Shown here piece by piece: positions 35,068 through 44,272 of a stretch of DNA of 64,000 nt. Source of the DNA: Prevotella sp. 10(H) (GTDB lineage Bacteria; Bacteroidota; Bacteroidia; Bacteroidales; Dysgonomonadaceae); contig NZ_JOMI01000003.1 in assembly GCF_000711235.1 (NCBI RefSeq), positions 124,001 to 188,000 of the forward strand, read 5' to 3'. Made by a program: the position numbers and the translations under genes. The notes under the pieces are model-generated. The model searched no databases and had not been told where the DNA came from. It saw only the letters and a program-made list of their open reading frames with translations. Numbering within the stretch: the first letter of the stretch is position 1; each line of letters starts with the position of its first letter.

Positions 35068-36429
35068 TTATTCCCGTTCGTTTATAGGCTTATACTCTTT
35101 TAATTCAGCTGCATTCTTATATGCCGGACGGATAATCCGTTTCTGTCTGAAATTCAATTCTTCGATACGGTGGGCACACCAACCTACAATGCGCGCCATG
35201 GCAAACAGAGGCGTATATATTTCCTGCGGAAGCCCGATCATGTCGTAAATAAATCCCGAATAAAAGTCCACATTCGCGCATACCTGCTTATTTACGTTCT
35301 TTCCTTTCATTTCCATGAAGTTGAGGATTGCGCGTTCTTCCAACAGTCTATAGAAGTTGTATTCAGCTTCACGCCCTTTTTCTACAGCAAGATCATGAGC
35401 CATTTCTTTAAGCAGCATTGTGCGCGGGTCGGAAATTGTATAAATAGCATGGCCGATTCCATATATTAAACCGGACTTGTCGTACGCTTCTTTATTGAGT
35501 ATTTTCAACAGATAACGGTCTACTTCTTCAACGCTAGTCCAGTTCTTTACATTTGCTTTGATATTTTTCATCATATCAATGACTTTCAAGTTGGCGCCTC
35601 CGTGTAATGGCCCTTTAAGTGAGCCGATACCGGCAGCAATTGCAGAATAGGTATCTGTTCCGGCAGAACTTGTCACACGTACTGTGAATGTAGAGTTATT
35701 TCCTCCTCCGTGGTCGGCATGCACCATAAGGGCAAGGTCGAGTATCTTAACATCCAAAGGGGTATAGTGATGTCCTTTCATCATGTAAAGGAAGTTTTCA
35801 GCCAGTGAAAGATTTGGCTGCGGATGCCTGATATGCAAAGATTTTCCGCAGCTATGCCGTAATGCATTGTGCGCATAGGCTATGATAGTAGGGAATGTGG
35901 CTATCAGGTTCAATGACTGTTTTATGAGGTTATCGGGTGAGATATCATCCGGCTTTTCATCGAATGTGTATAATTCGAGTACGCAACGCGAAAGATAATT
36001 CATAATGTCATTTCCTACCAGGTCTAGGATATGCATAACGATTTTGGGCTTCAAATCCATGATACAGCTCATCAGTTCCGAAAAATCGCTTAGTTCTTCT
36101 TTTGTGGGCAGGTTTCCTGAAAGGATGAGATATACTACTTCCTCAAAACCCAACCTGTTTTCTTTCTGGGCGCCTTTTACAATATCTTCCAGACTGATTC
36201 CCCTGTATAACAGTTTACCCGGAATAGGAGTCAGTTTCCCGTCTTCGCCGCGCTCGTATCCGACTACATCGCCTACTTTGGTAAGCCCGACGATTACACC
36301 TGTATGATCTTCGTTGCGGAGTCCGCGCTTTACACCCATTTTTTTAAATTGTTCGGGATCGAAATTACTGGTAGTGCATACTGTTCCCGATATTTTGTCA
36401 ACTATTCTTTTACCGAGTAATCTGTCCAT
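35068..36429 (-). CDS. gltA: Citrate synthase
   Basis: The 453-residue citrate synthase family enzyme condenses oxaloacetate and acetyl-CoA. The C-terminal two thirds contain the active-site regions HADHGGGNNSTFTVRV, GPLHGGANLKVIDMM and GIGHAIYTISDPR. It is the last gene of an acn-DJ-1-GNAT-gltA unit on the minus strand, 27 bases after the GNAT gene. In Bacteroides the aconitase-citrate synthase cluster contains isocitrate dehydrogenase at this place, as I recall; that gene is not here. Confidence 0.93.
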   Translation of the reverse strand: MDRLLGKRIVDKISGTVCTTSNFDPEQFKKMGVKRGLRNEDHTGVIVGLTKVGDVVGYERGEDGKLTPIPGKLLYRGISLEDIVKGAQKENRLGFEEVVYLILSGNLPTKEELSDFSELMSCIMDLKPKIVMHILDLVGNDIMNYLSRCVLELYTFDEKPDDISPDNLIKQSLNLIATFPTIIAYAHNALRHSCGKSLHIRHPQPNLSLAENFLYMMKGHHYTPLDVKILDLALMVHADHGGGNNSTFTVRVTSSAGTDTYSAIAAGIGSLKGPLHGGANLKVIDMMKNIKANVKNWTSVEEVDRYLLKILNKEAYDKSGLIYGIGHAIYTISDPRTMLLKEMAHDLAVEKGREAEYNFYRLLEERAILNFMEMKGKNVNKQVCANVDFYSGFIYDMIGLPQEIYTPLFAMARIVGWCAHRIEELNFRQKRIIRPAYKNAAELKEYKPINERE

Positions 36430-36456
36430 AATATTTTATATATGAGTTATACATTT

Positions 36457-36897
36457 TCAGAATATTAAATCGCAATTACGCTCTATATCATTAATTTTTG
36501 CACCGAGGCTTTTATAAAATGTGATAGCGGGGTGATTCCATTCGGATACCTGCCACCGCAGCCCGTTACAATTTTCTTCTTTGGCTTTGTCAATAACCTT
36601 ATTTATCAGCAAAGTACCTATTCCTTTGCCTCTGTACTCTTGCCTGACATACAGGTCGTCCATATACATGGATTTTCCGGTCCATGTATAATATGCAAAG
36701 AAAAAGTTAACGTAGCCAACAATTATACCATCCTCATTTCGAGCGACAAAGCCATGTATATATTCTTTCTCTCTTTTCATTCTTTCGGCCGTATTGACCA
36801 TATTCTCGGGTAATTTCTCGAAAGCGGCAAATTCATGAAAAAGAGAGATAAGCTCTTCGAAATCGGATTCTTGTATGGGTTCTGTTTTTATATTCAT
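36457..36897 (-). CDS. GNAT N-acetyltransferase, diamine acetyltransferase-like
   Basis: The 146-residue GNAT protein has acetyl-CoA loop motif VRQEYRGKGIGTLL (about residues 87-100), preceded by MYMDDLYV and followed by LRWQVSEWNHPAITFYKSLGA. This pattern resembles spermidine/spermine or thialysine acetyltransferases. It lies between the DJ-1/PfpI gene (nine-base gap) and citrate synthase (27-base gap), so it is expressed with TCA-cycle genes. The substrate is not known. Confidence 0.85.
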   Translation of the reverse strand: MNIKTEPIQESDFEELISLFHEFAAFEKLPENMVNTAERMKREKEYIHGFVARNEDGIIVGYVNFFFAYYTWTGKSMYMDDLYVRQEYRGKGIGTLLINKVIDKAKEENCNGLRWQVSEWNHPAITFYKSLGAKINDIERNCDLIF

Positions 36898-36906
36898 ATT
36901 ATTAGA

Positions 36907-37500
36907 TTATTGTTTATAAAAATTGTCGATACTTTCATTTTCCTGCCAGTTATATTCTATTCTGAAAGCAATCCTGCGGGCTTCTTCGAGTCCAAAAATA
37001 TCCCGGATAAATCCGAGTGCCATATCCATGCCAGCACTGATTCCCGAAGAAGTATAATATTTTCCGTCTTTTACCCAGCGCGCCTCTCTTATCCATAAGA
37101 CATTTGCTGAACTTTCCTTTACCCAATCGAAAGAGCGTTTATTCGACGTCGCTTTTCTACTGTCCAGAAGGCCGGTTTTGGCAATTAGTGCACTACCTGT
37201 ACAGACAGTCAATACATATTCGCTTTTCGACGCTAGCAGTTTTATTTTTTCAATGAATATCTTGTTGTTTATTTCAGTTCTTGTACCTAAACCTCCGGGG
37301 ATAAATAATACGTCATTTTTGTCGATAATAAGAGAGTCCAGTGGGTCGGTTATAATTTCAACATTATCTGTATTTTTTATGATTCCGCCTTTTTCAGAGA
37401 AATACCGTAATGTACAATCTCCTATTTTGCCAAATATTTCAACAGGGCCGAAGATATCCAGTGTTTCGAAATCAGGAAATAGAATAACATTAAAAATCAT
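36907..37500 (-). CDS. DJ-1/PfpI family protein (isonitrile-hydratase-like)
   Basis: The 197-residue class I glutamine amidotransferase-like protein has a nucleophile elbow at LTVCTGSALIAKTGLL (C100) and upstream FETLDIFGPVEIFG, the pattern of isonitrile hydratase and PfpI-like members. It starts four bases after aconitase, so it is translationally coupled. Possible roles include removal of a damaged or reactive metabolite; this is inference. A second, differently built DJ-1 gene is embedded in the his operon at 46532. Confidence 0.85.
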   Translation of the reverse strand: MIFNVILFPDFETLDIFGPVEIFGKIGDCTLRYFSEKGGIIKNTDNVEIITDPLDSLIIDKNDVLFIPGGLGTRTEINNKIFIEKIKLLASKSEYVLTVCTGSALIAKTGLLDSRKATSNKRSFDWVKESSANVLWIREARWVKDGKYYTSSGISAGMDMALGFIRDIFGLEEARRIAFRIEYNWQENESIDNFYKQ

Positions 37501-37504
37501 ATTA

Positions 37505-39778
37505 TCATATCTGTTTTGATTTCATGTAATTCAATGCACTGCCGGCTTTGAACCATTCTATCTGTATATCATTATATGTATGGGCGACTTCAAATGATTC
37601 TTTAGTTCCGTCTGAATGTTCCAGTTCTACAACAAGATTTTTGCCCGGTTTGAAATGTGTTAATCCGAGTATGCTTATCTTATCGTCTTCACGTATTTTG
37701 TTATAATCGTCTTTATTAATAAATGTCAGTGCCAGCATACCCTGCTTTTTCAGATTTGTTTCGTGGATACGGGCAAAGGATTTTACCAAAATGGCTTTTA
37801 CATTCAAAAATCGTGGTTCCATAGCTGCATGTTCGCGAGACGAACCCTCGCCGTAGTTTTCTTCAGCTACAACTATAGAGCCTAAGCCTGCAGCTTTGAA
37901 TTGTCGGGCAAGTTTTGGTACAGAGATATATTCGCCCGTTTCAGTATCCAAAACTGCATTTGTCTTATCATTAAAAGCATTGACTGCCCCAATCAGCATA
38001 TTGTCAGATATATTATCGAGGTGTCCGCGAAAACGCAGCCAAGGCCCTGCCATAGATATATGGTCGGTAGTACATTTCCCTTTTGCCTTTATCAATAAAG
38101 GTTGTTCGATAATATCTTTGTCATCCCATGCAGAGAAAGGTTTGAGTTCCTGTAAGCGTTGAGAATCGGGTGCAATCTTTATCTCTCTTTCGGAGCCATC
38201 CGCAGAAGGGGCAACGAAACCATTATCATCATTCTCATAGCCTTTAGGCGGCAGTTCATATCCTTTCGGTTCCTGCAATTTTACCATTTCTCCTTTTTCG
38301 TTTGACAGAGTATCGGTCATCGGATTGAAGCACAAGTTCCCAGCAATACTCAATACTGCTACTATTTCGGGAGAGGTAACAAAAGCATGTGTATTCGGAT
38401 TGCCGTCATTACGCTTGGCAAAGTTGCGATTGAAAGATGTCACTATTGAATTCGGACGGTCAGGATTCTCTGTTTCCCGCTTCCATTGGCCAATACAAGG
38501 TCCGCAGGCATTTGCCATAATAGTTGCTCCGGCTTCTTCGAATGTTGATAATATACCGTCTCTTTCCGCTGTATACCGCACCTGTTCCGATCCGGGATTG
38601 ATAATAAATTGTGCTTTTACCTTTATGTTTTTATCTTTAGCATCGGCAATAACAGATGCAGCACGCGACATATCTTCATACGATGAGTTTGTACATGAGC
38701 CTATCAGACCTACTTCCATCCTTTGCGGATAGCCTTTCTCTCTTACTACTTTTGCAAACTCCGAAATAGGATGTGCTGCATCAGGTGTAAACGGCCCGTT
38801 GATATATGGCTCGAGGGTAGATAAATCGATTTCAATCACTTGGTCGAAATATTTCTGCGGATCACTGACGACTTCTACATCCGGTTGCAGATATTCTATT
38901 ATTTTATCAGCCATTGCGGCAACATCTGCTCTGCCTGTAGCTTTCAGATATTCCGACGCTTTTTGATCGTATGGAAAAATAGATGTGGTAGCGCCGACTT
39001 CTGCGCCCATATTGCATATAGTAGCTTTACCTGTTGCCGAAAGTGAAGCCGTTCCCTCGCCAAAATATTCGATGACTGTATTTGTTCCACCTTTCACGGT
39101 CAGTATTCCTGCTAGTTTCAGGATCACATCTTTCGGTGAAGCCCATCCTGAAAGCTTTCCTGTAAGCTTTACACCTATAATTTTCGGCATTTTCAATTCC
39201 CATGGCATTCCGGCCATTACATCTACCGCATCTGCTCCTCCGACACCGATTGCAATCATGCCGAGGCCTCCGGCATTAGGAGTATGTGAGTCCGTGCCTA
39301 TCATCATTCCACCGGGAAATGCATAATTCTCTAGCACTACCTGATGGATTATTCCTGCTCCGGGTTTCCAGAAACCGATTCCGTATTTATCAGATACGGC
39401 ACTGAGAAAATCGTATACTTCTTTATTGGTTATTTCCGCAGTATGCAGGTCTTCCTTTGCTGACTTAAATGCCTGTATAAGATGGTCGCAGTGCACAGTA
39501 GATGGCACAGCAACACGTGTACGTCCTGAGTTCATCAACTGAAGCAATGCCATCTGTGCAGTTGCATCCTGCATGGCAACCCTGTCGGGTGAGAAGTTCA
39601 CATAATCTGTTGCCCGTGCAAAATCCTTAATATTATTGACTTCTGACAGATGGGCATAGAGTATTTTTTCACTTAAAGTCAGCGGGCGGTTCAGAAATCT
39701 TTTAGCATCATTGGTTTTCTGTGCATAAGATTTATAAAAAGCCTGAATCATATTTATGTCAAAAGTGTTACTTGCCAT
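37505..39778 (-). CDS. acn: Aconitate hydratase
   Basis: The 757-residue aconitase interconverts citrate and isocitrate; it is of the mitochondrial-like type described in Bacteroides. Start is ATG 39778 ([10 protein letters not shown]); the 20 codons upstream contain a -7 box. 4Fe-4S ligands lie in [11 protein letters not shown] and [24 protein letters not shown] and the swivel-domain [17 protein letters not shown] are also visible. It is the first gene of the operon with DJ-1, GNAT and gltA. Confidence 0.96.
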   Translation of the reverse strand: MASNTFDINMIQAFYKSYAQKTNDAKRFLNRPLTLSEKILYAHLSEVNNIKDFARATDYVNFSPDRVAMQDATAQMALLQLMNSGRTRVAVPSTVHCDHLIQAFKSAKEDLHTAEITNKEVYDFLSAVSDKYGIGFWKPGAGIIHQVVLENYAFPGGMMIGTDSHTPNAGGLGMIAIGVGGADAVDVMAGMPWELKMPKIIGVKLTGKLSGWASPKDVILKLAGILTVKGGTNTVIEYFGEGTASLSATGKATICNMGAEVGATTSIFPYDQKASEYLKATGRADVAAMADKIIEYLQPDVEVVSDPQKYFDQVIEIDLSTLEPYINGPFTPDAAHPISEFAKVVREKGYPQRMEVGLIGSCTNSSYEDMSRAASVIADAKDKNIKVKAQFIINPGSEQVRYTAERDGILSTFEEAGATIMANACGPCIGQWKRETENPDRPNSIVTSFNRNFAKRNDGNPNTHAFVTSPEIVAVLSIAGNLCFNPMTDTLSNEKGEMVKLQEPKGYELPPKGYENDDNGFVAPSADGSEREIKIAPDSQRLQELKPFSAWDDKDIIEQPLLIKAKGKCTTDHISMAGPWLRFRGHLDNISDNMLIGAVNAFNDKTNAVLDTETGEYISVPKLARQFKAAGLGSIVVAEENYGEGSSREHAAMEPRFLNVKAILVKSFARIHETNLKKQGMLALTFINKDDYNKIREDDKISILGLTHFKPGKNLVVELEHSDGTKESFEVAHTYNDIQIEWFKAGSALNYMKSKQI

Positions 39779-39826
39779 TACAGATTGATATTTTTTGTGG
39801 TAATTATTTTTCGTTTCGTCAGAATA

Positions 39827-39834
39827 CAAAGATA
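39827..39834 (-). promoter_or_regulatory. -7 promoter box for the acn-gltA unit
   Basis: It reads TATCTTTG on the minus strand, a match to TAnnTTTG, 49 bases upstream of the chosen aconitase ATG. Confidence 0.6.
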
Positions 39835-40123
39835 ACAAAATATCTGTTAGTTCTTAGTTCCTATCATGTATACAGGGGTTAGTCTTTAATACAAAATGAT
39901 AAAAAATATCTGCTTAATGTGTATATGATGACTTTTAATTTTATGTATTCTTTTGCGGGAACAGGCTATTTTAAGAAAGACATTAAATCGTGAGAGATTT
40001 TATTTATCATTGATAAAAAAATAAGATGAGAAACAAAGTTTATTTTAATGTGATAATTTATTCTTTTCCATATTAAAAATGTCAAAGAATCTGAATTGAA
40101 GATATACTTAAAGAGTATTTTCT
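39835..40123. other. AT-rich divergent intergenic region
   Basis: This stretch lies between the acn promoter and the TPR-gene promoter. It has only very short chance ORFs, such as 16 codons from about 40026, and no hairpin of note. Confidence 0.4.
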
Positions 40124-40131
40124 TACTTTTG
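40124..40131 (+). promoter_or_regulatory. -7 promoter box for the TPR-sigma operon
   Basis: TACTTTTG matches TAnnTTTG, 22 bases upstream of the TPR gene ATG. Confidence 0.55.
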
Positions 40132-40153
40132 TATTTCAAAAAAGAAATCTTGC

Positions 40154-41200
40154 ATGAAAAATGGCTTTATTATAATATTATTTTTATTATTCACAACTTT
40201 AACAATATATGCACAACCCTCTTCTGAAAGACTGATCCGGCAAGGAGTTTCTTTGCACGACAAAGGACGTTATAAGGAAGCGATTGCATGTTACGAGGAG
40301 GCATTGAAAGTTAATCCGACCTCCATGTCGGCTGTTTATGAAATGTCTTTGTCGTACTTACAGCTGAAAGACTATGATAAGGCTTTACGGAATAGCGGAA
40401 AGGTTATTGCTGCTAATTTCCAGCCTTTATTAATGGATGCATACATTGTGAAAGGAACGGCATTAGCTAATCAGGATAAGATGAACGAGGCGCTCAGAAC
40501 ATTGAATGAGGCACTCGAAAAATGTGGGGATGAATATCTTTTACATTTCAATCTGGGACTTTGTTATTTCAACAATAAGGACAACCGTATGGCAGTGCAG
40601 CATTTGCGAAAAGCAATTGAGATAGATGCGACACATGCCAGTGCATTTTTGTTATATGCTTATGCTTTGAACGATTTGGGAAGATGGGTTCAGAGCTTTT
40701 ATTCGTTCCACTTTTTCCTTCTGCTCGAACCTAATACCGGGAGATCAAGTGATGCTTTCGGCGAAATGTATGACATAATAAATGCACAACTCGACGCAGG
40801 TTCAGATAAACTTTTGCCGGAAGACGGTATCGACAGGAATATTCTTTATAATGCTATACAGCAGAAGAAAACAGGAGCGACGGACGAGATATCACAGTAT
40901 GATTTTTTCGTAGAATCATCTAAATTGATTTTCTTTACATTGTCGCAGATGCAAAATGATACACAAAACGGTCTGATGTGGTATTTCTTTGTGCCTACTT
41001 ATGAAGAGATATTGGGTTCGGGGCATTTCGATACCTATTGCCGTTATGTAAGTGTTGCATATTTTCCGGAATCACTCACATGGTGGGAGAATAATAAGAC
41101 CCATGTGGATAATTTTATAGAATGGTTCGAGAACGGACAAGGCGGAGTAGACGAGGAAGCAGATTACGGGGATGATTCGGATCTTGATGAAGCCCTTTGA
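40154..41200 (+). CDS. Tetratricopeptide-repeat periplasmic protein
   Basis: The 348-residue protein has a classical signal peptide (cleavage likely after IYAQ, about residue 21) followed by four to five TPR units (about 25-200; GRYKEAIACYEEALKVNPTS, LHFNLGLCYFNNKDNRMAV). The remainder has no recognised domain and an acidic tail. It begins an operon with a sigma factor (18-base gap), a probable anti-sigma protein and a Spy-like protein, so it may take part in sensing envelope load; this is inference. Confidence 0.8.
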   Translation: MKNGFIIILFLLFTTLTIYAQPSSERLIRQGVSLHDKGRYKEAIACYEEALKVNPTSMSAVYEMSLSYLQLKDYDKALRNSGKVIAANFQPLLMDAYIVKGTALANQDKMNEALRTLNEALEKCGDEYLLHFNLGLCYFNNKDNRMAVQHLRKAIEIDATHASAFLLYAYALNDLGRWVQSFYSFHFFLLLEPNTGRSSDAFGEMYDIINAQLDAGSDKLLPEDGIDRNILYNAIQQKKTGATDEISQYDFFVESSKLIFFTLSQMQNDTQNGLMWYFFVPTYEEILGSGHFDTYCRYVSVAYFPESLTWWENNKTHVDNFIEWFENGQGGVDEEADYGDDSDLDEAL

Positions 41201-41218
41201 GAGAATGATTAAGAATAA

Positions 41219-41770
41219 ATGTTACAGGAAGCAGAGAATAGATTAATAGAGCGGCTCCATGACCCTAAGACCCAGCAGTCCGCCTTTTCTGAACTGGTAA
41301 AAGAGTTCAGCGAAGTATTGTATTGGCAGATTCGTAAAATAGTATTGAGTCACGATGATGCCAATGATGTTTTGCAGAATACATTTATTAAAGTCTGGAC
41401 AAGCATCGACAATTTCAGAAGCGAATCTAAGATATCCACATGGTTGTATCGTATAGCAATAAATGAAGCTATAACATTCTTGAATAAGCAACGCACACAA
41501 AATAATGTATCGATGGACGATGCGGATACATTTTTATTATCCCGCCTCGAAAGCGATGAATATTTCGATGGCGACGAGGCCCAGATCAAATTACAAAAAG
41601 CAATATTGACACTACCCGAAAAACAACGCATCGTTTTTAATATGAAATATTTTGATGAGATGAAATACGAGGAGATGTCAGAGATTCTTGAAACCTCTGT
41701 GGGAGCCTTGAAAGCATCATATCATCATGCTGTGAAAAAAATTGAGGAATTTTTATCGGTTGACGATTAA
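41219..41770 (+). CDS. RNA polymerase sigma-70 family (ECF-type) factor
   Basis: The 183-residue ECF-type sigma has region 2 (DDANDVLQNTFIKVW, then KISTWLYRIAINEA, about 45-90) and region 4 (LPEKQRIVFNMKYFDEMKYEEMSEIL plus a helix-turn-helix, about 130-178). It is followed after 59 bases by a one-helix membrane protein whose layout fits a cognate anti-sigma, and then a Spy/CpxP-like gene. It would direct transcription of an envelope-stress set, probably including itself; no autoregulatory promoter motif was identified. Confidence 0.92.
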   Translation: MLQEAENRLIERLHDPKTQQSAFSELVKEFSEVLYWQIRKIVLSHDDANDVLQNTFIKVWTSIDNFRSESKISTWLYRIAINEAITFLNKQRTQNNVSMDDADTFLLSRLESDEYFDGDEAQIKLQKAILTLPEKQRIVFNMKYFDEMKYEEMSEILETSVGALKASYHHAVKKIEEFLSVDD

Positions 41771-41829
41771 ACCTTTTTGTGTTACCTTAGTCTATAATAT
41801 AGATAGAGTTTGTTAAAGAATTAAGTATT

Positions 41830-42174
41830 ATGTTGGATAAAATCGACAAAAGTAAGACACCGTTTAAGATTCCCGAAAATTATTTCGAGAATTTTAATGC
41901 CGAAATGATGGACAAGCTTCCTTCCAAGCAAACGGAAAAAGCGAAGATTGTTCCATTGTGGAAAAAGGTGCTGCCTTGGTCGGCTGCAGCTGCAATGCTA
42001 TGCGGAATTGTGTTTTCTACGGGAGTATTTAAACAAAATGCTACCGAAGATCCCGAGCCCGTAATATCGTCGGCAGTGGCTTCTTCTGTGGATGAAGATG
42101 ATTATTATCATTTCCTGGAAGACGAGGTTGCAAGAGCTAACAGATTTGACGACACTTTTTATAGTAATAATTAA
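41830..42174 (+). CDS. Probable anti-sigma membrane protein
   Basis: The 114-residue protein has an N-terminal cytosolic part (LDKIDKSKTPFKIPENYFENF), one transmembrane helix at about 48-67 (VLPWSAAAAMLCGIVFSTGV) and an acidic periplasmic tail (EDDYYHFLEDEVARANRF). The start PF-IPENYFE-F is typical of small proteins found directly after ECF sigma genes in Bacteroidota. The anti-sigma role is inferred from position and topology, as no ZAS zinc motif is present. Confidence 0.7.
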   Translation: MLDKIDKSKTPFKIPENYFENFNAEMMDKLPSKQTEKAKIVPLWKKVLPWSAAAAMLCGIVFSTGVFKQNATEDPEPVISSAVASSVDEDDYYHFLEDEVARANRFDDTFYSNN

Positions 42175-42191
42175 ACCTAAATACGTTTTAT

Positions 42192-42674
42192 ATGAAGTTT
42201 AAAAGTATTCTGGCCGTGTTGATACTTATTATGAGTTCGACACTTTCAGTAAGCGGTCAGGGTCTGAAGAGAAGCGGTTTTGACATAGAAACAATAAAGA
42301 AGGAGAAAGCAGCATTCCTTATAAAGGAGCTTGAACTTACCGACGCCGAAGCCAAAGCATTTATTCCTTTGGAGTCGGAATTTGTGTCAAAAAAATTTGA
42401 AGTAAACAGAGAAGCGCGCTACGAAACTCGTGCGCTACAAGAGAAGCCAAATAAAACAGAAGAGGATTATGAACGGATTACCCGTCTGAATCTGGAGTCG
42501 GAGAAAAGAGAAGCTGAGCTTCAAATAGAGTATTACAAAAAATTTGCAGACGTTCTCTCCGCTCAAAAAATAGAAAAATACCGGGGAGTAGACCTGAAGT
42601 TTAAGGAACATATGCTGCAGAAACTTGGCGAACACAGAAAATCAAGGCCGCATCGCCACAGACAAGGAAAATAA
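42192..42674 (+). CDS. Spy/CpxP-like periplasmic protein
   Basis: The 160-residue protein has a signal peptide (about 1-22, ending VSGQG) and a helical, highly charged body. LELTDAEAKAFIPLESEF resembles the LTxxQ-type motif of Spy/CpxP and heavy-metal-resistance proteins. The C-terminus is basic and His-rich (HRKSRPHRHRQGK), which might bind metal. It is the last gene of the sigma operon, so it is a plausible periplasmic chaperone or sensor under the sigma factor; this is inference. Confidence 0.7.
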   Translation: MKFKSILAVLILIMSSTLSVSGQGLKRSGFDIETIKKEKAAFLIKELELTDAEAKAFIPLESEFVSKKFEVNREARYETRALQEKPNKTEEDYERITRLNLESEKREAELQIEYYKKFADVLSAQKIEKYRGVDLKFKEHMLQKLGEHRKSRPHRHRQGK

Positions 42675-42686
42675 ATTGACAAAAAG

Positions 42687-42717
42687 TTTGTTTTATTATA
42701 AAATATATATACTTTTG
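42687..42717 (+). promoter_or_regulatory. Full -33/-7 promoter of the his operon
   Basis: TTTG at 42687-42690, a 19-base spacer and TACTTTTG at 42710-42717 fit the full Bacteroidota consensus TTTG-N19-TAnnTTTG. Transcription would start near 42724, just before the leader peptide. Confidence 0.75.
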
Positions 42718-42736
42718 TTCCAATAAAGAATATATT

Positions 42737-42781
42737 ATGTATAATAAAGCACATCATCATCATTTGTTATTACTGCCATAA
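42737..42781 (+). CDS. hisL: his operon leader peptide with four consecutive histidines
   Basis: A 14-codon ORF, MYNKAHHHHLLLLP, lies 20 bases after the -7 box and 108 bases before hisG. Four CAT codons in a row (42752-42763) make it a sensor of charged tRNA-His. The stop codon (42779-42781) touches the AGGTGAG segment that can pair with the left arm of the terminator at 42826, so a ribosome reaching the stop would favour termination and one stalled on the histidines would not. Classic attenuation; not experimentally shown here. Confidence 0.85.
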   Translation: MYNKAHHHHLLLLP

Positions 42782-42862
42782 GGTGAGTAACATATATTGA
42801 TGTGATGATGTTTACAAAAATATAGAAAGAGCTTACCTGATGAGGGTAGGCTCTTTTTTTTG
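42781..42862 (+). promoter_or_regulatory. his attenuator: antiterminator and terminator arms
   Basis: The terminator is a 12-bp stem (42826-42837 with 42845-42856, one wobble, loop 42838-42844) followed by a T-run to about 42861. The competing antiterminator is AGGTGAG (42781-42787) pairing with CTTACCT (42832-42838). A third pairing joins the histidine codons (ACATCATCA, 42751-42759) to TGATGATGT (42803-42811). Confidence 0.8.
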
Positions 42863-42889
42863 TTGAAATAAATATAAAACAAATATACT

Positions 42890-43744
42890 ATGGTATTAAG
42901 AATTGCAGTACAGTCGAAAGGACGTTTATTTGAAGAAACAATGGAGCTTCTACAGGAAGCCGGTGTAAAACTGAATAATATTAAGCGTACATTACTCGTT
43001 CCCGCGAAAGGTTTTCCGGTAGAAATACTTTTTCTACGTGATGATGATATACCGCAGGCAGTTGCAACCGGTGTAGCTGATATCGGTGTGGTAGGAGAAA
43101 ATGAGTTTGTAGAAAAGAACGAGGCTGCTGAAGTTATAAAGCGACTCGGTTTTAGCAAATGTCGCCTGTCGCTGGCTATACCTAAAGACGAAAAATATGA
43201 AGGTATAAAATGGTTTGAAGGGAAAAAGATAGCAACATCTTATCCTTTCATCCTGAATAAATATATGAAAGAACATAATATCAATTCTGATATTCATATC
43301 ATTAGCGGGTCTGTAGAAATTTCGCCGAGTATAGGCTTGTCGGATGCTATTTTTGATATTGTTAGTTCGGGAGGTACACTTGTGAGCAACCGTCTGAAAG
43401 AAGTAGAAGTTGTAATGCAATCCGAGGCTTTACTTATTGCTACAAAAAATCTTTCGCAGGAAAAGAAAGATATTCTAGATGAACTGATATTCAGAATCGA
43501 AGCAGTACAGACTGCAACTGATAAAAAATATGTACTTTTGAATGCGCCCGAAGATAAACTTGATGAAATAATTGATATCCTTCCCGGAATGCGCAGCCCT
43601 ACTGTTACACCATTAGCAACAAAAGGCTGGTGCTCGGTGCAGTCGGTAGTCGACGATAAACGTTTCTGGGAAGTAATCAGCAGGTTAAAATCATTGGGAG
43701 CAGAAGGAATATTAGTTTTACCAATCGAAAAAATGATATTATGA
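42890..43744 (+). CDS. hisG: ATP phosphoribosyltransferase, long form
   Basis: HisG catalyses the first step of histidine synthesis, joining ATP and PRPP, and is normally feedback-inhibited by histidine. The 284-residue length is the long form with a C-terminal regulatory domain (about 210-284), so no HisZ is needed. Motifs: the LRIAVQSKGRL start, GVADIGVVGENEF and the PRPP loop DIVSSGGTLVSNRL. It is the first structural gene after the attenuator; the next gene overlaps its stop by four bases. Confidence 0.97.
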   Translation: MVLRIAVQSKGRLFEETMELLQEAGVKLNNIKRTLLVPAKGFPVEILFLRDDDIPQAVATGVADIGVVGENEFVEKNEAAEVIKRLGFSKCRLSLAIPKDEKYEGIKWFEGKKIATSYPFILNKYMKEHNINSDIHIISGSVEISPSIGLSDAIFDIVSSGGTLVSNRLKEVEVVMQSEALLIATKNLSQEKKDILDELIFRIEAVQTATDKKYVLLNAPEDKLDEIIDILPGMRSPTVTPLATKGWCSVQSVVDDKRFWEVISRLKSLGAEGILVLPIEKMIL

Positions 43745-44268
43745 TTCAGGTTTCAGATGATATTGTATTATATCCTTTGTCGGTGGACGACATTTTCAAG
43801 ATTTTCAATACTTTGAATGACGAACGTGAATATATGCGTGAGTGGCTACCCTTTGTAGACACAACAAAAGAGGTGGAAGATACAGCCAGTTTTGTAAACC
43901 ACGTGCTGGAAACGACCGATCAGCAATTCACTATCTATTATCAGGAGAAGTTTGTAGGTCTTGTAGGATTCAAAGATACGGACAATGCCAACAAAAAGAT
44001 AGAGATTGGTTATTGGCTTTCTCAATACGCACAGGGCAAAGGCATCATGGTGCACTCGGTACTTAAACTTATACAACATGCTTTTTCCGAAATGGATATG
44101 AACCGTATACAGATAAGAGTTGCAGTCGGAAATCATAAAAGTCGACGAATTCCTGAAAAGTTGGGTTTTCAGTTCGAAGGAGTTGAGCGCGACGGCGAAT
44201 TACTTGTAGATAACGTTTATACCGATATTGCCGTATATAGTTTGTTGAAGAGAGAATTTAAAGGATAA
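43741..44268 (+). CDS. GNAT N-acetyltransferase (RimJ/RimL-like) in the his operon
   Basis: The 175-residue RimJ/RimL/SpeG-like acetyltransferase shows IEIGYWLSQYAQGKGIMVHSV and the NRIQIRVAVGNHKSRRIPEKLGF segment typical of this group. Its ATG overlaps the hisG stop in an ATGA junction, and hisD follows after four bases, so it is tightly coupled to histidine synthesis. A ribosomal-protein or small-molecule target is possible. It is not part of the known pathway. Confidence 0.85.
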   Translation: MIQVSDDIVLYPLSVDDIFKIFNTLNDEREYMREWLPFVDTTKEVEDTASFVNHVLETTDQQFTIYYQEKFVGLVGFKDTDNANKKIEIGYWLSQYAQGKGIMVHSVLKLIQHAFSEMDMNRIQIRVAVGNHKSRRIPEKLGFQFEGVERDGELLVDNVYTDIAVYSLLKREFKG

Positions 44269-44272
44269 AACG

